A stretch of 64,000 bases of DNA from Peptococcaceae bacterium (GTDB taxonomy: Bacteria; Bacillota; Peptococcia; Peptococcales; Peptococcaceae), in contig JAHZHI010000053.1 of the NCBI GenBank assembly GCA_019420345.1, positions 1-64,000 of the forward strand. Reading direction: 5' to 3'. The notes under the pieces are model-generated. The model was given only the letters and a program-made list of their open reading frames with translations, searched no databases and was not told where the DNA came from. Shown here in pieces: positions 60,662 to 64,000 of the stretch. Within the stretch, counting starts at the first letter, position 1, and the number at the start of each line of letters is the position of its first letter. A program made the translations under genes and the position numbers.

Positions 60662-60737
60662 TGTGTGTTGATTCATTATTCTTCTAAAATTCCTTTATTC
60701 GCTCTAGAAAAGCATTCCACTTTTCATCATTCATAGG

Positions 60738-61604
60738 TTAAATATGATTTAAAGAATACTTCCTTCCAATTAATTCATATTTATTTACACCTAATGTATG
60801 ATAACGTAAGGGTTCATACCTAATTACCACCAAATCTTCAAATTGACGGATAAATCTAACAATATCACGTATTTCATTTAGATCGTCATTTACACCTGGA
60901 ATAATTGGGGTTCTTACCAAAAAGGAAATATTCTTAAAAGATTTAACAGCTTTTTTAAAATTATCTAATATAACATTGTTTTTCATACCAGTCCAATAGT
61001 AATGTTTCTGCGATGAAATCATTTTAATATCAAAAATTAATGTATCAACATATGGAAGAACAAGATTCATATTCTTCCAAGGAACATTCCCCGCCGTTTC
61101 AATTGCTGTTGATATTCCCTGACGCTTACATTCCTTGAGTATCTCCATAGAAAAAGACGGTTGTAACAAAGCTTCTCCGCCACTTAGAGTGATTCCACCA
61201 CCACTATTAATATAAAACGGATAGTCAAGCATCACTTCATCAACAATTTGATGAACTGATTTTTCCTCGCCAATCACTGAAAGTGCTGATGGATAACACA
61301 TTCCCAATTGGTACGTTGATGCATCATATCGTTGTTGCTCTTTTTTTAAAGTAATTTTTCCTTCATTAACTTCAACAACATTTTTTAAAGTCGGTTCTTC
61401 AAGACATTTCCCACATTTCTCAATGCCAACACACTTTTTTGATTCAAACTGCAATTCTGGGGCTGGATAAATATTCTCCGGATTAGAACACCATCGACAT
61501 TTCAATGAACAACCTTTTAAAAAAACAGTTGTTCTAATTCCCGGTCCATCATGATAACAATAATGTTGAATATTTGTTATGATTCCTTTGTCAGCCAATT
61601 TCAC
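60738..61604 (-). CDS. Glycyl radical enzyme activase (radical SAM)
   Basis: 288 residues. Radical-SAM motif CSLKCRWC (Cys32, Cys36, Cys39) after DGPGIRTTVFLKG, then SGGEALLQ and TAGNVPW. It uses SAM to put a glycyl radical on its partner. The insert after the SAM motif has only Cys58, Cys64, Cys67 and Cys103, where classical activases have two full four-cysteine ferredoxin clusters. So one auxiliary cluster at most is likely. The GTG at 61604 is too close to GGAGGGG; the TTG at 61598 is a better-spaced start. It sits 5 bp after DUF1847. Target: the GRE at 63852. Confidence 0.92.
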   Translation of the reverse strand: MKLADKGIITNIQHYCYHDGPGIRTTVFLKGCSLKCRWCSNPENIYPAPELQFESKKCVGIEKCGKCLEEPTLKNVVEVNEGKITLKKEQQRYDASTYQLGMCYPSALSVIGEEKSVHQIVDEVMLDYPFYINSGGGITLSGGEALLQPSFSMEILKECKRQGISTAIETAGNVPWKNMNLVLPYVDTLIFDIKMISSQKHYYWTGMKNNVILDNFKKAVKSFKNISFLVRTPIIPGVNDDLNEIRDIVRFIRQFEDLVVIRYEPLRYHTLGVNKYELIGRKYSLNHI

Positions 61605-61609
61605 CCCTC

Positions 61610-62260
61610 CTAATGATTAAATTCAGGGTTTAATAAATATTTAAACATACTATCTGAAGTATACAGTGCCGCGACAGGATTATGACATAGTGCTTTATCT
61701 TTTGTAATCATCGTTGTTACAGGTGCCTCTGAGTACTTATTAAATAAACAATCATGTCCAACACACAAACCAATGGCAACATTTAATTCTGTTTTTTGTT
61801 CATTTAAAATATTTGCTTGTAGAACTGGATTACAAATGTTTTTAACTATTTTTTCAGACTCTTCTGGAAGGCCAATTTCCGTTTTTCTCACCGTACCACA
61901 CTTACAACTTACACTATAGACTTCAAATCCATGCGCTCGAAATATTTTTGCAGCCATATATGCTTCTTTTAATAGACCAGTGCACGTAGCAAGACCAATT
62001 TTCTTCACCTGAAGCTTTTTTGCAACTTGTATCGTTTCTTCTACACGAGTAATCCTTCCTAATAATTCAACATCTGAAGCTGCTTTCATAAATTTTATAT
62101 TATCTAATTCACTATATTTTTCTACTACTTCTCGTTTTTTCTTTTCTGTTAAACGTTTTGTTAAACAGAAATCTGGAGCCTTCGTCATATCCGAAGTGTT
62201 TTTTAAACACTCTCCTACTAAACAATCTGCGCATGAATATTTTTCATTATTTTTTAACAT
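61610..62260 (-). CDS. DUF1847 metal-binding-type protein
   Basis: 216 residues. Cysteine-rich: CADCLVGEC near the N-terminus, ATCTGLL, SCKCGT, GLCVGHDC and a later LCHNPVAAL. These paired cysteines suggest bound metal or an iron-sulfur cluster, as proposed for DUF1847. Function unknown. Located between the transporter and the activase of a glycyl radical enzyme, so a role in metal delivery, cofactor repair or product handling is possible. GGAGATGG upstream. Confidence 0.85.
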   Translation of the reverse strand: MLKNNEKYSCADCLVGECLKNTSDMTKAPDFCLTKRLTEKKKREVVEKYSELDNIKFMKAASDVELLGRITRVEETIQVAKKLQVKKIGLATCTGLLKEAYMAAKIFRAHGFEVYSVSCKCGTVRKTEIGLPEESEKIVKNICNPVLQANILNEQKTELNVAIGLCVGHDCLFNKYSEAPVTTMITKDKALCHNPVAALYTSDSMFKYLLNPEFNH

Positions 62261-62415
62261 TCTACCATCTCCAAAAACAAAAACTAAATATACCCTTTTT
62301 TTCTAATACCATCATCGAAAAAGTATTTTTACAAGATAACATTCAAAATTGGGTAATAAACAAACGCTATCATGAGCGCCAAAATCCCACATGTTAAACA
62401 TCCGTAAAGAAGCAA

Positions 62416-63768
62416 TTATTTTTGATTGATAATATCTGTTTGTGCAAACAAATACGCGCAAACGGGATTAGCAGCAGGTGTTGCACAAGCCACAAAACTC
62501 GATAAAATCAATGCAATCGTAACAGCAAACAAATTAACTCCAGCTAAACTATCTGCAACAGAAAAAAATAGTGACATAAAAATAATAACTGTAATGGTAT
62601 TATTTAAAACATTTGTAACAACAATAGCCGCAACAATAGCTGCAAAAACAAACACCATTGTCGGAACATGCCCTAAAATAGTACCACAAAGTTCTTGTAA
62701 GGTAGCAGTAATTCCTGCATCACCACTAACCAAAGCACTGGCAAACGACATATAAAATGAAACGCAAAAATATACTCCCCATTGAAATTTACCACTCAGT
62801 TTCTGTAAATCAAGAAGCGGTTCACCATTGATTCGCAGCGCCATCATAATAACAATCAAACTTAGAATTACGCCACCTGTTCCCAAATATCCAATCGTCT
62901 TAAAGATCCATAGAGAACTATTTTTCGCTAAATCCGGCAGCATCAACCCCACGAGAAGAACAGCCATAAACGCCAAAGAAATTTTCTGTCTTTTAGTTGG
63001 TACGACCTTGTCAAAATCCATTGTTTTAAATATAGATAAATCAGCACGCATTAAAAATCGGCCTACAAGAACATAAATTGGCAACATGATTAATAATCCT
63101 AGGCCCACATACAATAGGTACTGCACTGCACCAAAATTAGCTCCAGTATATGCAGTATATAAATTCATAAAAATAATGGCTCCAGGTTTAAATGGTAAAG
63201 CAACGTCACCACAAACAGAAGAAAGTGCAATTCCAATCATCCAAAAAGACTGTTCTTTCGTATACGGCTTTGCCCCTGCCTTTGCAGACATATCACGATA
63301 TAAATTCAAAAACAACATAGCTGATACAATCGAAGTCGTAACAGCACCTACCCACCAACATGCAAAAAGGAAAAAGAACGCCATACTATATGGATTCTTT
63401 TTAGCTATTTTTAAATTAAGAAGCCAACTTACCATTACATTTGAAATGCCTGATTCTTCAACAAATACGCACATAAATGTACAGCCTAAAATTAAAACCG
63501 CTGTTTGTGTACCAAATGAAGCAGAAAAACAAGCTTCCATGGATTCAAAATATCCAGTAAATCCAAAAGCAATTATTCCAATTAATGAAGGCCACAACAA
63601 ACCCATAACAATCCAACCATAAATAACGCCTACAAACACACCTAATAATCGCATTCCCATTTCTGTCAATTGCCCGACAGGTGGAAGGAGTCCTATACCA
63701 AACATGCATACTACCATAATGAGCATTTGCACAGTCTGTTTTGAGATTGTTTTCTGTACTGCGGTCAT
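62416..63768 (-). CDS. DASS/SLC13-type anion transporter
   Basis: 450 residues, 11 or 12 transmembrane helices. Family features: VGAVTTSIVSAMLFLNLY and VTNVLNNTITVII, in the position of the paired SNT motifs, and the C-terminal CATPAANPVCAYLFAQ. The family imports dicarboxylates, sulfonates or other anions with Na+. GGGGGAA precedes the ATG. Between the GRE gene and DUF1847 on the same strand, so it probably supplies the GRE substrate or exports its product. Confidence 0.88.
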   Translation of the reverse strand: MTAVQKTISKQTVQMLIMVVCMFGIGLLPPVGQLTEMGMRLLGVFVGVIYGWIVMGLLWPSLIGIIAFGFTGYFESMEACFSASFGTQTAVLILGCTFMCVFVEESGISNVMVSWLLNLKIAKKNPYSMAFFFLFACWWVGAVTTSIVSAMLFLNLYRDMSAKAGAKPYTKEQSFWMIGIALSSVCGDVALPFKPGAIIFMNLYTAYTGANFGAVQYLLYVGLGLLIMLPIYVLVGRFLMRADLSIFKTMDFDKVVPTKRQKISLAFMAVLLVGLMLPDLAKNSSLWIFKTIGYLGTGGVILSLIVIMMALRINGEPLLDLQKLSGKFQWGVYFCVSFYMSFASALVSGDAGITATLQELCGTILGHVPTMVFVFAAIVAAIVVTNVLNNTITVIIFMSLFFSVADSLAGVNLFAVTIALILSSFVACATPAANPVCAYLFAQTDIINQK

Positions 63769-63807
63769 AATGAAATTCCCCCTTTGCTATATCTTTGATA
63801 TATATTG

Positions 63808-63840
63808 GACACATTCTCTGTTATTAACAGAGAATGTGTC
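63808..63840 (-). terminator. 13-bp hairpin between the GRE and transporter genes
   Basis: Perfect stem (63808-63820 with 63828-63840), 7-nt loop, no T run on the minus strand. It may stabilise the GRE transcript end or attenuate the downstream genes. Confidence 0.55.
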
Positions 63841-63851
63841 TTACAATGCAC

Positions 63852-64000
63852 TTAAGAAACTTGGTGTTCAGTTCTTGCAATGATTTCGTTCTGAATCCCC
63901 TCATGTAACTTCGTAAAAAATGCACTAAACCCTGCTACTCGAACAACTAAATCTTGATGATTCTCTGGATGAATCTGTGCATCAATAAGTTCTTCTCGTT
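63852..64000 (-). CDS. Glycyl radical enzyme, C-terminal end (partial)
   Basis: Only the last 49 residues lie in the window; the gene continues past position 64000. The segment VVRVAGFSAFFTKLH carries the glycyl radical loop (RVxGFSA, radical Gly), and EIIARTEHQ is a typical C-terminal end of the PFL/diol-dehydratase-like GRE families. The subfamily (decarboxylase, lyase or dehydratase) cannot be read from this part. First gene of the island as seen here, with a DASS transporter, DUF1847 and activase downstream. Confidence 0.92.
   Translation of the reverse strand, partial: REELIDAQIHPENHQDLVVRVAGFSAFFTKLHEGIQNEIIARTEHQVS

Overview
The window looks like the chromosome of an anaerobic Bacillota (Firmicutes). 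Three products carry SLH cell-wall-anchoring repeats, ribosome-binding sites are strong AGGAGG types, and tandem tRNA genes lack encoded CCA. Other pointers are an Ahb (siroheme-dependent) heme pathway, a DUF1659/DUF2922 cassette, acetate kinase and a glycyl radical enzyme cluster. Most of the DNA is GC-rich. The GLUG gene near 27 kb and the last 3.3 kb are clearly AT-richer. A clostridial, Peptococcaceae-like or Negativicutes-like host fits, but I cannot fix the genus.

Layout. 0-7 kb: a 1888-residue SLH surface protein and a tandem pair of small membrane proteins. 7-10.5 kb: a tightly overlapping ahbC-ahbD-ahbA-ahbB operon. 10.6-13.7 kb: a DUF3783-like protein, an HtrA protease and a YycJ-type metallo-beta-lactamase. 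13.9-17.2 kb: a large SWIM/SNF2 helicase. 17.3-22.4 kb: small membrane proteins, a holin-like protein, an SLH-bearing amidase, DUF2922 and DUF1659 proteins, an orphan HicB, an orphan LytTR regulator and two phage-style regulators. 22.5-24 kb: thiM and a HAD phosphatase. 24-29 kb: a second SLH protein, a frameshifted GLUG protein and a lone tyrosine recombinase. 29-36 kb: ackA, a TrpXYZ-type ABC importer and an autoregulated marR-MATE pair behind a cluster of DnaA-box-like sites. 36-42.6 kb: gamma carbonic anhydrase, three tRNA genes and uvrBA. 42.7-53.3 kb: a DUF4143 ATPase, CstA, an EamA-like exporter, an agr-like kinase/LytTR pair, small membrane proteins and two GNAT acetyltransferases behind a structured leader. 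53.5-60.6 kb: tex, a second MATE and the nadB-nadC-nadA operon. 60.7-64 kb: an AT-rich island with the 3' end of a glycyl radical enzyme, a DASS-type carrier, a DUF1847 protein and the radical-SAM activase.

The most unusual items are these: a quinolinate synthase fused in frame to an N-terminal NiaR-like HTH domain; the glycyl radical enzyme/DUF1847/DASS cluster, whose activase has a reduced iron-sulfur insert; a riboswitch-like leader ahead of the GNAT pair; a 23-bp-period repeat array ahead of the DUF4143 ATPase; a nine-site DnaA-box-like cluster; and a duplicated element that is both terminator and promoter. All calls come from reading the sequence. No database search was run.
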